From positions 31,999,001 to 32,063,000 of the forward strand of contig CP142461.1 of the NCBI GenBank assembly GCA_038049695.1: a stretch of 64,000 nt of DNA. Reading direction: 5' to 3'. The stretch's first letter is position 1, and every line of letters begins with the position of its first letter. Positions 24,999 through 37,713 of the stretch are shown here, in pieces. This stretch comes from Cinnamomum chago. Lineage: Eukaryota > Streptophyta > Magnoliopsida > Laurales > Lauraceae. The notes below the pieces were generated by a model. The model was not told the origin of the DNA. It was given only the letters and a program-made list of their open reading frames with translations, and did not search any database. The translations under genes and the position numbers were made by a program.

Positions 24999-26698
24999 GG
25001 AAACCAGTCCTATGAGGGGAAATTTAAAAAAAAAGTTCTTAAATTTTGTCGAGTTTTCGAAAAAGGACAAACAAAACTTAAAATTTCAACTGAGCCCTTA
25101 AGTTTTCCATCAATCTTTCAATTAGGTCCTTATGGCGAAATTAATTGGCTGCCGGTGGATTTCTACCCTCTTAAGAAAAACCCAAAATGCCCTCATGAGA
25201 AATAAGAGAGGGTAAGGGTTCATGGTTGGGGTGGCATCATGCCATTACAAGTGCTTTCTTCATTTAAGTGTCACACACCACACTCCCAAAATGGACCATA
25301 ATTGAGAAATGCTTTTACATCTCTACAGGCAGGAAACAAACATCCTACGCACGAGCCTCTTCTGGTTGCAAGCATTTTGAGGACATGTTTCTTTTTGAAT
25401 ATTTGGAGAACTTCAAATGCTTCTCTCTCAAAATAGAATTCCAAAATACTTGAGCCAAGTAACATTCTGAAATCCAAAGTTATGTAAGCCATCTAAACTC
25501 AATCGAACGGGGAAGTCAAATATCGGAGAGACAGTAATTGAAAGAAATCTTGCTACCAATTGGCCCTTAGTGTCCTATCATTTCTTTAAATAAGAAAACT
25601 ACTAGTGTGCAATGGTTTTAATTTTGGTATATTATTCGTTTAAACATACTTAGTGGCCTTACAAGTATGCCACATTTCTTATTCATCGCCTTCCCCATTG
25701 TCATCGTCATTTTACTTGATATCATCAATATGCTGCTAGCTTTTCCCTCTAAAATGAGTACATGAATATTTTCCATCTTCTAAACTAACTATGGTGCATG
25801 AACTTAATGAATGTGCATGAATGATATGGTTTTAATTCCTATAAATTATAAGGCTTGTATTTATAAAAAAAAAAAAGGTTAAAATGAAGGAATAACGTAA
25901 ATTTTCGAAAATGACCATCAAATAATCTCCTTCTAGCCACGACCCTAGATATCTTTTCTAGAATCTCGAGATCTACATGTGACGACTTTAATCGAAATAT
26001 ATAGTAAATAAATCAAAATATAAATCCACCTACCTGAGTCCATAGCTTTTCTTCTCTTTGGTTTTGCTTGTTTTGATGGGATTTACAACTCTCATTCACT
26101 TCTTCTTTTATGCAGGTTCTTAGATTTTTTTGTAGAAATATACAGGTTCTTAGTTGATGGTCTTCTTGGCAAGAGATGAGAGTGTTGAGATTTCCAAGAT
26201 CTTTTCTTTTTATAAGGCAGGCCTATCCCTCATGCGTTTCTTCCATCAAGTAACGCATGCTTTATTCCTCTTTATAGTAACGCATGCCTTTTTATCCTTT
26301 ATGGTAATTATGAAGAAATAACCGAGACAAGATGTTTTAGAACAAAACTTTTGAGGGATCTTATTTACTGGGATCTCATAGGAGCATCTCTCTTATTTAC
26401 ATATCCATAGTTATATCAAATGGAGCCCGATGGGTTGTAGTGGTCATGTAGGCCACACGAGTGAGTGTTTTATTACAATTCAAAACCTTGAAAAGTGGAG
26501 GTCCCATTTGTTTTTTCACTTTTTATCCTTCACCCCTTACCTCTTTAATAATAACCCTTAACTCATGAGTTATTATCTAATGCATTCCATGCAAACGAGC
26601 TGACAATAAAAGGTTAAAATTCAAGTAATCAAGAGAAGAAGTAGATCTATAAACACCTACGGGCTACGGCATGGAGAGGGGTTCAGGCTTCTCATTTA
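24979..26698. other. Intergenic DNA, nothing recognised
   Basis: About 1.7 kb between the MULE and the next MITE. It starts with a TA tract and continues as AT-rich sequence. No coding region, RNA gene or element boundary was identified. Confidence 0.4.
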
Positions 26699-27003
26699 GA
26701 GCCCATTTGGTAACTTTACTTGTAAAGTCAAGTAAAGTAAAGCCTCCATTTTCCAGACAAGATGTCACATCAAAAGCATTTTTTACCAAAATTCCTTCCA
26801 TCTTTTCTCAAAAAAAGTCAAAAAGCAACTGCATTTACTCACTAAAAGATAAAAATACTCCACTTTTCCATACAAAAAGTCAAAAAGATTACATAACAAA
26901 CAACTAAAAATAAAATACCATCATAACCCACTTATATTTTATTTTTTTTTCAAAATCAACTTTACTTGACTTGACTATATCAGTAGAGTTACCAAACGGG
27001 CCC
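26699..27003. mobile_element. Tourist-like MITE, 305 bp
   Basis: The left end GAGCCCATTTGGTAACTTTA and the inverse of the right end, GGGCCCGTTTGGTAACTCTA, are imperfect terminal inverted repeats. TTA lies on both sides (26696-26698 and 27004-27006), the PIF/Harbinger-type target duplication. Subterminal AAGTCAAGTAAAG words are also mirrored at the right end. No coding capacity. Confidence 0.8.
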
Positions 27004-27580
27004 TTAGAGAAATACAAGGAACATAATTAGGACTACCACAATAACTCGTGCTTACATATTCACCAGAAACAGAATATATTCTATCATTCATTAAAAATAT
27101 TTAGATCATGCAAAATCATCCTCAAAGACATATCGATAGCAGTTTCATTTAGATAGAGGATTAGATTTTAGAAAAAGAGAAAAAAGGGTTATGAGAGTAC
27201 CACTTTTTTCAAATGCTTACGTCAAGTAGAAATGGGCTAGGAGAAATAAAAGAGAAAGAAAAGAGGACAATGAGATCTAGGATGGAACAAAAGTTGTTGC
27301 ATAGAGTCAAAAGTGGAATTAAGACTTCAGTGGTTACAATTACATGTGGGAGGAGAAAGTTAGTTACTTGTAAAACATAAGTATAACTTCTCGTCAAAAT
27401 CAGAAGTTACTAACAAAATTAACTTCAAACCCTCGGATTTAATATAATATATACTTCTGCCAAAGGAAAGTAATGATTTTTTCACAAGAAAATTCTCCAC
27501 TTCTAGTCTTATCCTCATTCCTCCACCAAGCATGGGTTCCCTCGCGCCGCTTCACGTCCAAATGGGACCCATTGAAGAAA

Positions 27581-27688
27581 AGGGACCATTCGCTAATTTA
27601 TCATCTCTTACTTAGTTATTAAGGGACCGTTCGCTAATTTATCCTCTCTTACTTAGTTGTTAAGGGACCATTTGCTAATTTATCCTTA
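27581..27688. repeat. 41-bp tandem repeat, 2.6 copies
   Basis: The unit AGGGACCATTCGCTAATTTA plus 21 more bases is repeated at 27581, 27622 and (partial) 27663, with only a few mismatches between copies. Confidence 0.9.
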
Positions 27689-27889
27689 AAAAGGGGAGAA
27701 AAGAAAGAAAGAAAAGAAGAGAAAACAAAACCAGATGTTGGAAACAGAGCTGAATTGGTGGTGCCAAGGTAGGTCGCCAAGACCTGAAAATTCAAATGCT
27801 TCACATATGTGAGTAATCAGGCACCTGTAAGATTATGCCAGTGGGGCACCCTTTTGGGCCATTTATCAAGAGGGTCTCCCTACTCTATA

Positions 27890-28305
27890 TCCCATGTTCT
27901 TCAGGTCATCAATCACACCCAGTTAAAGCCACCATGGGCTATGATCTTCCAAGTATTCAATGGCCTGATGGGTCTAGCAGCCAAAGATGGGTCCCACCAA
28001 ATCAATGTGCCATGTTCTTCAGGTCATCATGCCCAGTTAAAGCAACCATGGGCTATGATCTTCCAAACATTCAATGGCCCCATGAGTCTACCTGCCAGAT
28101 ACTCGAGACATACCACTAGCAAGATGGGTCCCACTAAATCAACCCATTGGCTATGTAATTCCAAGTATTCAATGGCCCAATGATCTTACCAGCCAGATTT
28201 TTTGCAAAATGACAATAGCAAGATGCCATGTTCAGCAGGTCATCACAACCAATTAAAGTGATCACGGCTACGTTCTTCCAATATTCAAGGGTCTAAGGAA
28301 GAAGG
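27890..28305. repeat. Degenerate tandem repeat upstream of the membrane-protein gene
   Basis: Words such as TTCAGGTCATCA, CAGTTAAAGC, CCATGGGCTATGATCTTCCA, ATTCAATGGCC and GATGGGTCCCAC recur in the same order at about 27900, 28018, 28120 and 28230. The first two copies are 118 bp apart; the later ones are more decayed. The block lies 0.4-0.8 kb upstream of the start codon of the next gene and encodes nothing recognisable. Confidence 0.75.
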
Positions 28306-28527
28306 GTCCCACTAAATCAACGGTCTGGAGGTCTCACTCGTGTGTCATAAAAACTACAAACGTTTGAAAGAGAGACCACAAGATGGATGACTAAACAAGA
28401 GATTTGACCACAATCATGTGACCGCAGTCAATCCTCAACGTGATTTCTTGGTGGCTTAAAGTCCAACCTACCAGTTGTCCCTGCTTATCAACTGCTCAAA
28501 GTACCTAATCTCTTCAATGCAAAACAC

Positions 28528-28531
<4 letters not shown>

Positions 28532-28589
<58 letters not shown>

Positions 28590-28645
28590 TATCTCCATCT
28601 CTTACTGAGAGAGAGAGAGAACAGTTATCTCCATCTCTCACTGAA
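28532..28645 (+). repeat. (GA)n microsatellite and short duplication in a likely 5' leader
   Basis: A run of about 27 GA units (28532-28586) is followed by a direct repeat of GTTATCTCCATCTCT and GAGAGAGAGA up to 28645, nineteen bases before the start codon at 28664. GA/CT runs are common in plant 5' leaders and core promoters. The frame is open through it, but the repeat itself is unlikely to be translated. Confidence 0.8.
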
Positions 28646-28663
28646 TTTCTGTCAGTACTAGCA

Positions 28664-31600
28664 ATGGCACTAGTGGTTTATTGGTATGATTTTGTCTGCT
28701 TTGCCATAGTGGGGGGAGCCATTATTGGGTCCTTGTGGGTGCTGAGGCAGAAGGAAGGTGCTGGAAAACGCGACAACGACACCAAGTATGAGAGCTTGCT
28801 GGTCCATGGAAGTGATGGAAACGAGTTCTTGGGCCTGACGCGGAGCGGCCATGTGAGCTCCTCTCAGTTGTGGATGAGTTGCTGGAATGGGGTGCACCCA
28901 GAGTGGCTGCTAGCCACCCGGCTTGTCTCCGCCTTCATCATGGCTGGGTTCTTGGCATGGGACATCTCTCACTATGACTCAAGCGTCTTCATATACTACA
29001 CAGAGTAAAGATCAACAATTCACCTCTTAGTAGTAGTAGCAGTAGCTGCAGTATTGCGCATGATGAGGAATGGTTGAGGAAGCTTTAAAGTGCATTTGGC
29101 TGTAAGTGGTTTGAATACCCTGGCAGTATCCATTCCATGGTGCATTTTGGGAAAAAAAAAATCTGATCATTTTGAGTCTCCCCTGACACAAGGCACATCT
29201 AAATGGATAGTCAGCCATTTATCCAAATATTTGCTGGCAGTACTCCATTTTGAGTAGTACTTCACATTCAAGGCTCAAATCAGCCTTGAATTACTTTGTG
29301 CAAACATGGGGTCATTCTGAGCATATATACTACAAGCAGGGTTTTTCTTTTTTCTCTCTCTCTCTAACTTCATCACCAAAATTAGTACAAACTCAATTGT
29401 GCAAACATGGTGATGTTGAGTCCCTTGATAACTGAAGTTAATTCCATTCATTCATTTAGATGGAATCAAGGCTGGTCATTCCCACCATGGACGTTGGCCA
29501 TTGAGCTTTAAGGAAATTGGACTGGTGTTTCTCAACTGATGTTACTTTAAAACACCTCCCACATAGAATGGAACAAAGAGACAGATGCATTATTAAAAGC
29601 AAGCGTCCCCAGCTTAAAGAGATATGCGATGCTCTTCCATTCCAATTCCGTTTCTAATAGCAGTCTAAAGCCTTCATATGCTTCAGATTCTGATATACCG
29701 CCTTTTATTACCTCTGATAAATTGGGTGAATTACAAGACGCTCACCTTACTTTAAGGCAACAATCAAATCAAGTACTCACTCCATGATAAGATACTCTTG
29801 TATTTTTTGTACCCAAATCAGTATCAGGTTGACTCATTATATTGATTTGGAGCAGTTCCTGCTAGTCCACTATGTCCAACCTATTGTGATCTGTGATTCC
29901 TATGCTGCTCCAATTGCACAGTGGAATGGATAATAACTAGTTCTGCTTCAATGCTGAACCCACACCTACATCCAAATGTATGCCTGAGACGAAACGTTGG
30001 TTCAATAGAATGTAACAGTAAAGCGTATTGTTGAATGAATGCAGAGAGTAGCACAATATGTAATGAGATCTTCACCAATAATAACCGTCTAATATCTAAT
30101 TCTATTGCAACTAAAATGCAGGTGGACTTTCACATTAACCATCGCCTATTTTGTGGTATGCCTCTCACTCTTTGTTTCATAAGCGAAGGATTTGATGATG
30201 GTGATGCTATTAATTCAATGAGATATATACCAAGTAATAGCATGGTTTGCACTTCAAACATCATAAAAATGAAGCTGCAAGGTTCGGGCAGTTTCAAATG
30301 AAAGCAAGTGATGTTGGGGCACAAATTTTTTTTAAGCCCTCTCACCTTACTTTTGATGAATTTGCTTGTAGCTTGGCACTGTGATATCGGTTCACGGATG
30401 TCGGGTATATTCAAACCTCCCAATTGAAAATGAGGAAGAATCAGATCTAGAAGAGAGCGGGTACACAAGTATAACTCTCAGAACAAACAAAATCAGAGCT
30501 GCTATCAAATTGCAAAGTTGTCTAGTGCAAGAGGAGATCGAGAGACGAGCAGGATTTTGGGGATATCTGATGCAAACTGTTTATCAGGTTAGCCTTGCAA
30601 TCTCAGAACAGCTGTAACTTTTGCTTACCTCATTTTGTAGGCTAGCAGGCATATGTGCCTTTAATAAAATAGGCCCATCGTTATGCCCTTCACTCAAGTC
30701 CCCAGCCCACCATACCTGAATACTAGTTTAGGTCTGGAATACCAGTTCACAGAGGAAATGATATTAGATGCATCAATGAGATATGACTTCATACATATTC
30801 TACTGTGCTAAAAAATATATGTGAATATAATATACAATGATAGTCACAAACATATCCATCAAAACATATATGTATAGTATATATACTATATATATTCACA
30901 ATCATTATATATTGTAATTAAATGCTACTTTTCTATATACACAGCAGAAGCATATAAATATATGAAACAAGATGCATCTAACCATTTGCAGAAACTTTTA
31001 CTATTTAATTGGTTTTTTCTGTAGTAGCATGATTTTTAATAAAATTTTCATTAGTTGGATGGACAACAGAGCTTGATATTTGTGCCCTGGTTTTCTCAAA
31101 AGTGATCTATGTCCAATTATCCATACTGAGACGTAATAGCCCAAGTTTATATAAATACCAGGTCACGATGGTTGATGGTTGCTTTCTGTTATGTATGTTT
31201 TACAATTTATTTGATTTATCTTGGAAGCATAACTGAAAATTTAATAAGTAGTTTTGTCATACAAGCACCATCTATTGTAGATATTTCTGTTTGTCATTTG
31301 GTTGTTCTTTTGGTGGGAGATTCATCAAGTGCTTACTCAAACTTGAATACTTAAGTTATTTTGTTCATTTGAACAGACCTGTGCAGGTGCTGTGATGCTG
31401 ACAGATATTGTGTTTTGGTGTCTTATAGTTCCATTTCTGTCCATAGAACATTTCAGCCTAAATCTGGTGAGAGATTTTCTATTTGCTCCATCATTTTTCT
31501 TCTGTGAGATTATATGAGAATTACTGTGAGAGTTCATGTTGTCCAGACTCTAAACCATATAAAAAGTAAATACATGTGTCCTCAGCTGGTTAGGGACATG

Positions 31601-34600
31601 AGTGTTTGAGTGAGAGTAAGTTTGAACCTCCTATGTTTCAACAGATAAATAAATAAATACATGCTACTATATCATAAATAACTTTTAAGATGTTTGCGTA
31701 AAAAAAGTGTTGACATGCAGTTGTGTGTTCAACACAGGCATGAGTGTAAAATGCATTCTGTTTTCTTTTTAAGTACAATTCCCTTGTTACATAGTAAAAT
31801 GGAACTATGATATTTCTTTTCTTATTATGTAGTGGAAAACAAAGCTGCACTCTAAACCAAGGTTTTGAATTGCCTAGTCCTGCCCAATTCGCTTGGCCGG
31901 CTGGGTCCCATGGTTCTTGGGCCCTAAACACTTAATTTCTTTATATATATATATATATCTTGAAAAAACTATGGGAGGCTGTTGCTGACATTTTGCACTG
32001 ATTCTAGAAGATCAAACAACTGCTCTAAAGATCCAAACATTTGAAGATCAAGGGTGCTATTCATCCAAATAAAATAAATAAAAATGCGGTTACCTATCAT
32101 CTTTATCAGCTTCACATCTTTGTTCCAACTATGTTGCGGTCAGCTACATGAATTCTATTCTCTCTTCCAGTCAATCAGGCCAAATCCTTGGTTAGGTTGC
32201 ACTCCTTCAGATCTATCCTAACAACTTCCATCTAGTCTATCTTAGGCCAAATGCGGGTACCTATAACAACTTAAATTCATTATTAATAACATAACTTACA
32301 CAATAAGTCTTAAAATTTTTGATTTGTACAACTATATTTTTTATCTTTTAGATTTTTTTTTTGTTACTTTTCAAAAAATTTTAAAGGTTCTTGGGCATAG
32401 GGTGTGACTTGGTCTGACTTGGCGAGTCCCATACAACTCAACTAAGTTGACTCAACTTGAAAGTGACCAACTCACCCCTGGAGTCCAATTTTCAAAACCT
32501 TGCTTTACGCATATGAAAGCTATTTCAAGGTCAAATGCTAAGAGGAATTGGCATTTTCTTACAAAAGGGAATGGGATGGACTGGAAAATCTTGGCAAAAG
32601 AAATAGAAACATAATCGAGCATGCCATATTAAAGATTGGAAGGTGATTTTTTTTTTTTTATAGAAAATGATTTTTCACTCTCCTCAAAACGAATCTACAA
32701 ATATGAGAAAACTTGATGGTCTCTGCCCTTTGCCCTACGGTCTTGTGAAATCTCGCTCATTTCTAAGGAAAATACCACTTTCAGTTTTTTTAGAGGTGAA
32801 AATGCCACTTCCTGACAGATTTTTCCCAAGGGGAAGATTCATGGATGCTATTCTAGAACTGTCAAAAAATTTTAGATAGGTGATTACATCTTATGATAAT
32901 GAGTCCCTCTATTGTTGATGCTAAATCTTGATATTACACAATCACGTTTATATAACAGTTAAACTGCGTACAAGTCAAACCGCTCTAATTTTGCAGTTAC
33001 TTGTGATTGAGTGTTTCAGATAGGCAATTGATGAGTCAATGCAGAACGCGTAACAATACTTTATTATCCACATCATAGAAAATCACTCGGCAGAGAGGAA
33101 AAGAAGGAAGCAATCCACAAATTTTCAAATTGAGAATCAAACAATTACAGTCATTATAATAAGCATTGGGAGATTCATTATCTTTATGATTTTTTTTTTT
33201 TATCTTAGTAAGCTGGCTATCACCTTAATAGACTGCTCTACATAATCTATAATTTTGGCATTATTAATATAATCTCTTATGGCTGCTTCTCGAAAATAAT
33301 GAACTGGCAGTGTTTCATGAAAAGTTACTGTGTTCTTGTCCTTTATCAATCAATCCAACTTATAATTTTTCATACAAACTCTGTATGACATTTAACATAA
33401 TTTTCTATTGAGTGCTTTAGCTAATTCTATCATGCATAACTCCTCAAAACTTTCATGTTTCTGATAAGAGTGTGGCACGAACATAAAGAATACACTAGTT
33501 CTAAAAGAAATGACATATGGAACTACTCTCAATGATCAAGGATGTAAATGAAAAACTATAGAAACAGAGATTGTTTTCAGAGTGTATCATTTTATTTGTT
33601 CTCTGATCCTATTCCTACATATGCTTTTGCAACTTAGAATTGTGTTTATTTTGTTTACCATATGCCCTTTGATTAAGTGCTGAATTCTATTTGACAGTTA
33701 ATGGGGTGCATGCATACTCTTAACGCTGTGTTTCTTCTCATTGACACTGCTCTCAATAGCATGGTAAGTAAGATTGCTCTGGTTATATATACTAGGACAA
33801 ATTATACATCACCATTATGCATGGTTCTTTCTTAGTTTGTATAATGTAGGGTCCATGGCCCAGTGATACAGATTCTAGGCCATTGATCTGAGGGGCTCAT
33901 CCTGCGTAGAATGCACCTGCAAACTGCAAAACAACCCATAGTGAATGCTTTGCTTGGTTTCATTGTTTTGAATTTATACCATATGGACGGTCTCCTATGC
34001 CCCATGAGGAGCCAATTGCCATCCATAGGAGAGGGTAAGAATTTCCCATCAGGGTGATTCTGCAGCATATCCTATCATCAGTTCAGAAAGTTTGATCAAT
34101 GGTCTGGACTAAGCATCCATGAGTTCAGGCCAAAAGCTAAAAGCATCATCAGTTCTTGCATATCCTTGGGGCAAGAATAATATAGTTCTTCTGTATGCCA
34201 GTCACTAAAATCTCGGAGAAATTAACTCTGGCAAATTCAATTCTTGGTGTTAGCCATTCCCATGGTTCCGGCTGGCATATTTCGTGCTGTGGAGCTGTAT
34301 CTATGTCATTTTTCAATGGATTCTTCACGCCTGCGGCTACTCATTGTAAGCATTATGAGTTATCTATACAGTGTTTTCTTTGTCCTTATCTGTGCTGTAA
34401 ATGAATGAACAACATTTGAGTTTCGGGTTTAACATGGCATGATTAATGAAATTTTTGCTTAGGTGGCCTTATCCATTTCTTGAACTCTCAACTCCCTGGG
34501 CACCTCTGTGGTAAAGTATCATCACAATTCCTTTTTCTTTAACTTCCCCAACTCAGAATCTAACAGGAACTGATTGGCGATTATCATTCTTTCAGGTATT

Positions 34601-34713
34601 TTTGCCTGTCACTAGTTCACGTCCCTTGTTACGGTTTATATGCACTTGTGGTGAAGGTGAAAAACTCGATTTTCCCTAGATTGTTCCCCCATGCATATAG
34701 AAGGTCATATTAG
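28664..34713 (+). CDS. Multi-pass membrane protein, plant rolling-stone-like family
   Basis: Eight exons, 334 residues: 28664-29004, 30122-30155, 30372-30587, 31377-31466, 33698-33763, 34254-34345, 34463-34510, 34596-34713; all GT/AG, one frame, ending in TAG. Around seven hydrophobic spans are visible: residues 9-27, 83-100, about 109-133, the block from WGYLMQTVYQ through DIVFWCLIVPFL, LNAVFLLIDTAL, AYFVLWSCIYVIFQW and YFCLSLVHVPCYGLYALVV. A conserved-looking block, CWNGVHPEWLLATRL, lies at 73-87. An acidic loop (IENEEESDLEESG) separates spans 3 and 4. This matches, from memory, the plant proteins around At1g70505/At3g27770/At5g62960 related to rolling stone; their biochemical role is unknown to me. 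ATG 28664 was chosen over an upstream in-frame ATG at 28475, which would force translation of the GA run. Intron 4 carries a SINE and a MITE-like element. Confidence 0.88.
31577..31653 (+). mobile_element. Very short tRNA-like SINE, 77 bp
   Basis: The copy has an A-box-like CTCAGCTGGTTAGGGAC and a B-box-like AGTTTGAACC about 30 bases later, then an (AAAT)n tail. A 10-bp target duplication, TAAATACATG, flanks it at 31567-31576 and 31654-31663. At 77 bp it is almost only a tRNA-related head, so it may be a tRNA retropseudogene or a minimal SINE. It lies in intron 4 of the membrane-protein gene, in sense orientation. Confidence 0.75.
31858..32502. mobile_element. Possible MITE with CAAGGTTTTGAA termini, 645 bp
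   Basis: CAAGGTTTTGAATTG at 31858 is mirrored by CAATTTTCAAAACCTTG ending at 32502. Subterminal GACTTGGCGAG and CTGGGTCCCAT-like words fit a common plant MITE type. No clear target duplication was seen, so the boundaries are tentative. Located in intron 4 of the membrane-protein gene. Confidence 0.45.
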
Positions 34714-37713
34714 CAGCTTAATTCAATCTTTTTCCTATCGAAAGTTCCAGTGCTTTCATTTGTAACAGTGTAGTGAGTGTCTGTGTGTATATAGAAGATG
34801 GAGGATGGCTACTCATACAAATTTCCTTCATATAATTATAGTTTCATCTCTTGGTAATGAGGAAATAGTACTGGCATGTAATGTAAAAAAATTTCTTCTT
34901 CTTTTTTGTAAATGTAAGTCTGCTCGTGTAACTTCTTCATTCAAGAAGAACAGAAGATGAATGAGGATTCATCTTTGTGATGTTCATAGTAATAATTCTG
35001 ATTTTGGTTCTTTAAGTTCGATTAGTTGAACCATTGCATTTTACTATGTCTGTAATCATGGCTTTAAAACTCAGTTCAGTGTGCAACTCACACCGAAACT
35101 GTTACAACTTAGAAGAGGTGAGATTGTGTGGGAACCAGTTGTCACATTGAAAATTTTATCCATTCTGCTTTTATTAACTATCTTCTTGCAGTTTGTTCTT
35201 TTGTTTTTTCTACTTTATGTTTGGTGTCTAATTGTAGGCACCATTTTTCTATCTTTTCTTGAAACATGATATCGCTAGAACCTCAGAAGTCAGAACACAC
35301 CTCATGTCACAAGCTCCATGATTGGGCTGACCTCTATAATGTAAGAATGATCTGAAAACCTCATGACCGACCTCTATAATGTAAGAATGATCTGAAAACC
35401 TCATGACCAACCTTGGATTGACTGTTGTCCAGAAGCCATACAGGAGTATTATTAATTTATCTCAAGACTTTCTTGTTTAATGTGAGTTGTTGCTCTATAG
35501 TCCTCTTTAGGAAGTCCATCTTCATAGCACTTATTGGATGATATAGGTTCATCTGATCAAAACAAAATTCATGAAGCAATGGACAATTTTTTCTGAGGAA
35601 CCTGTTGCATAAAAGACTGGATCAGAAATAGGCTAACTGGTCCTTCTGGACAAGGCAGCTTCTGTGTGGTCTTGACAGTCGCACATGGGCCAGGTTCATA
35701 TTAAAATCGGACCTGTTTATAATGAAGGCTGGAAAAGGGCATCTGCTAATAGAACAATTTGCCATCCATAATGGAGCCTGTTGGATGAATGGTTCTAATC
35801 AATCTATAAGGAACTAGGACATGATAATTTTGATGTTATTATAACCATACTAAGGATTTCAAACTGGGATGTGAGAGAAAAATAAAATATCCTGTCAAGG
35901 TTCCCCTCTGCCAGCCAACATTTTTGTGCTTGCTCAGTACCATGGAACCATTTCTGGGAAAATATTTCTAGTAGGAAATATTATTTTGGTATGATCTTTA
36001 AAAAGTTAATTTGCCATCTGGCTGTTTTCAAAAGCTTAAAGGGATGTCACTGCATCAGAGAAAGTGAGTTGTTGGGAACCTTGATGCTAGATTTGTTGAA
36101 AATGGACACCCCAACATACTATGAACAAATTTTCGGAAAGAGTCAGTCCCCAGTCAAGCTTTGTAGGCATCCTCCACCCCTTACGGCTGTGTTCCGGATT
36201 CAAGAGAAAATTGGTTCCAATCCTGAGAAAATAAATTTTTTTGAAAGGATGAGATCCAAAGAAACCTATTCCTGCAACCAAGCAGATTAGGATAATGAAC
36301 AAGCTATTCATAACAACAAGAAGAAATGCACAGATCCAATTTGTTTCTATTTGGACCACATAAACTGTAGAAAGCAAAAGGGCTACGTATGAGAGTGCAT
36401 TGAAAGATTGCACTCAAAAATAAAAATATATAGTACTGGAGGAATAAATTTTGAGCATAAGCCCTTTTTTTTTCGGAAACAGTAACAAGCAACTTATATT
36501 AATAAAAGGGAATAAAAAAGTCAACAACAAAGCCAAAGCAGAGGAAAAAAAAACAACAACAACAAAGGTATAAGAGCATTATACCAACGCAAAAGAAAAC
36601 TTACATAGAAACAGCAGTAGCAGTTAGCAAAAAAAGTAACATCCCTTTCAATCCCTTGTTTTAGCCAAAGCATCTGCCATTTGCAAAGGCTGACCTCCTA
36701 ACATGCCAAAAACCCACCTGAAGCATGAGCCATTGATAAATTTCAAATTTGTGAATGGTCTTGTGGGGCCCACCTTCATGCATGCCAATAGGATGGTGGG
36801 GTTGTCATTTAAGGGGATGGAAAGTGTTCAATATCAAATATAGTTGGGAAAAGACTACCTCCATGAGATGACCCTAACCCTTGATTTAAGGGCTCCTACT
36901 GGTCTTATTGTATTATACCCGCCACACTACAACTAGCTTCTACCAAGAGTCATGCACAGAAGCTGGCATAGATTGTCCATCAGGCAGTGTGTTTTTTGTT
37001 TTTATTTTTCTACAAATTTTTGTGAGCCAACCAGAACAATAAGCCGAGATGCTACATTGCATTGAGAAAACAAAATGGGCAGCAAAATGTACTGACACCA
37101 AAAGCAAGTGGGAATACATCTACTGTCCAATGGACTTTTAAAGAGGACATAAGAATGGAAGCATTGATGTTCTGAAGAATTACTGGAATTGAATATCATA
37201 AAATCATGCTAATCTTTCCCAAATGCACACTAACTGATGCACTTGAGGTATTGTATTTAGTTTTGATTAAAGGATCTAATACATACGGTGTTACTAGTAT
37301 GTATATGGCACAGATTCAAGGAACATACACATGGCCTTATACGCTTCTACTGATCTCTCTTGGCATTGTATTTGCACCTCTACTCATACATTGCATTGGC
37401 CTGCTGCCCTTATACAATATAAAAGCTTGATGGTAAGTAGATGAATCATGAAACCATCTTGATGTTTGAGATATAAGGTACTTGCCTTTGATCTCTTGCC
37501 ATGGCCTTGTATCCTTCTTCCCTTCTATTATTCTCAAAACTCCTTTAAGCCTCACACTGCTTAAAAATCTGAACAGTAATTCATAAAAATAGCATGGAAA
37601 TCCTCCTAATGTCAGTTAAATGTTAACTCCCATGTTGTAAAATTATCTTGTAAAATGAGTATTCTAAACTTACAAGCTTGTCTATGCAAAGTCCGCGGAA
37701 TCTTTCAAAGTTC
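34714..37713. other. Convergent intergenic region
   Basis: Three kilobases between the 3' ends of the membrane-protein gene (plus) and the PPR gene (minus). A 40-bp unit is perfectly duplicated at 35329-35368 and 35369-35408. A possible truncated LINE tail is described separately. Nothing else was recognised. Confidence 0.5.
36463..36700 (-). mobile_element. Possible 3' remnant of a LINE
   Basis: Read on the minus strand, the sequence ends CTTTTATTAATATAAGTTGC, then TTGTTACTGTTTCCGAAAAA, the kind of 3' end and A tail I associate with plant L1-type LINEs. No reverse transcriptase motif is visible, so it would be a strongly 5'-truncated copy, and the upstream boundary is a guess. Confidence 0.3.

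Noticed and set aside
28475-28663. Upstream start for the membrane-protein gene
   Set aside because: It would translate the GA microsatellite as alternating Glu and Arg; family proteins begin close to MALVVYWYDF.
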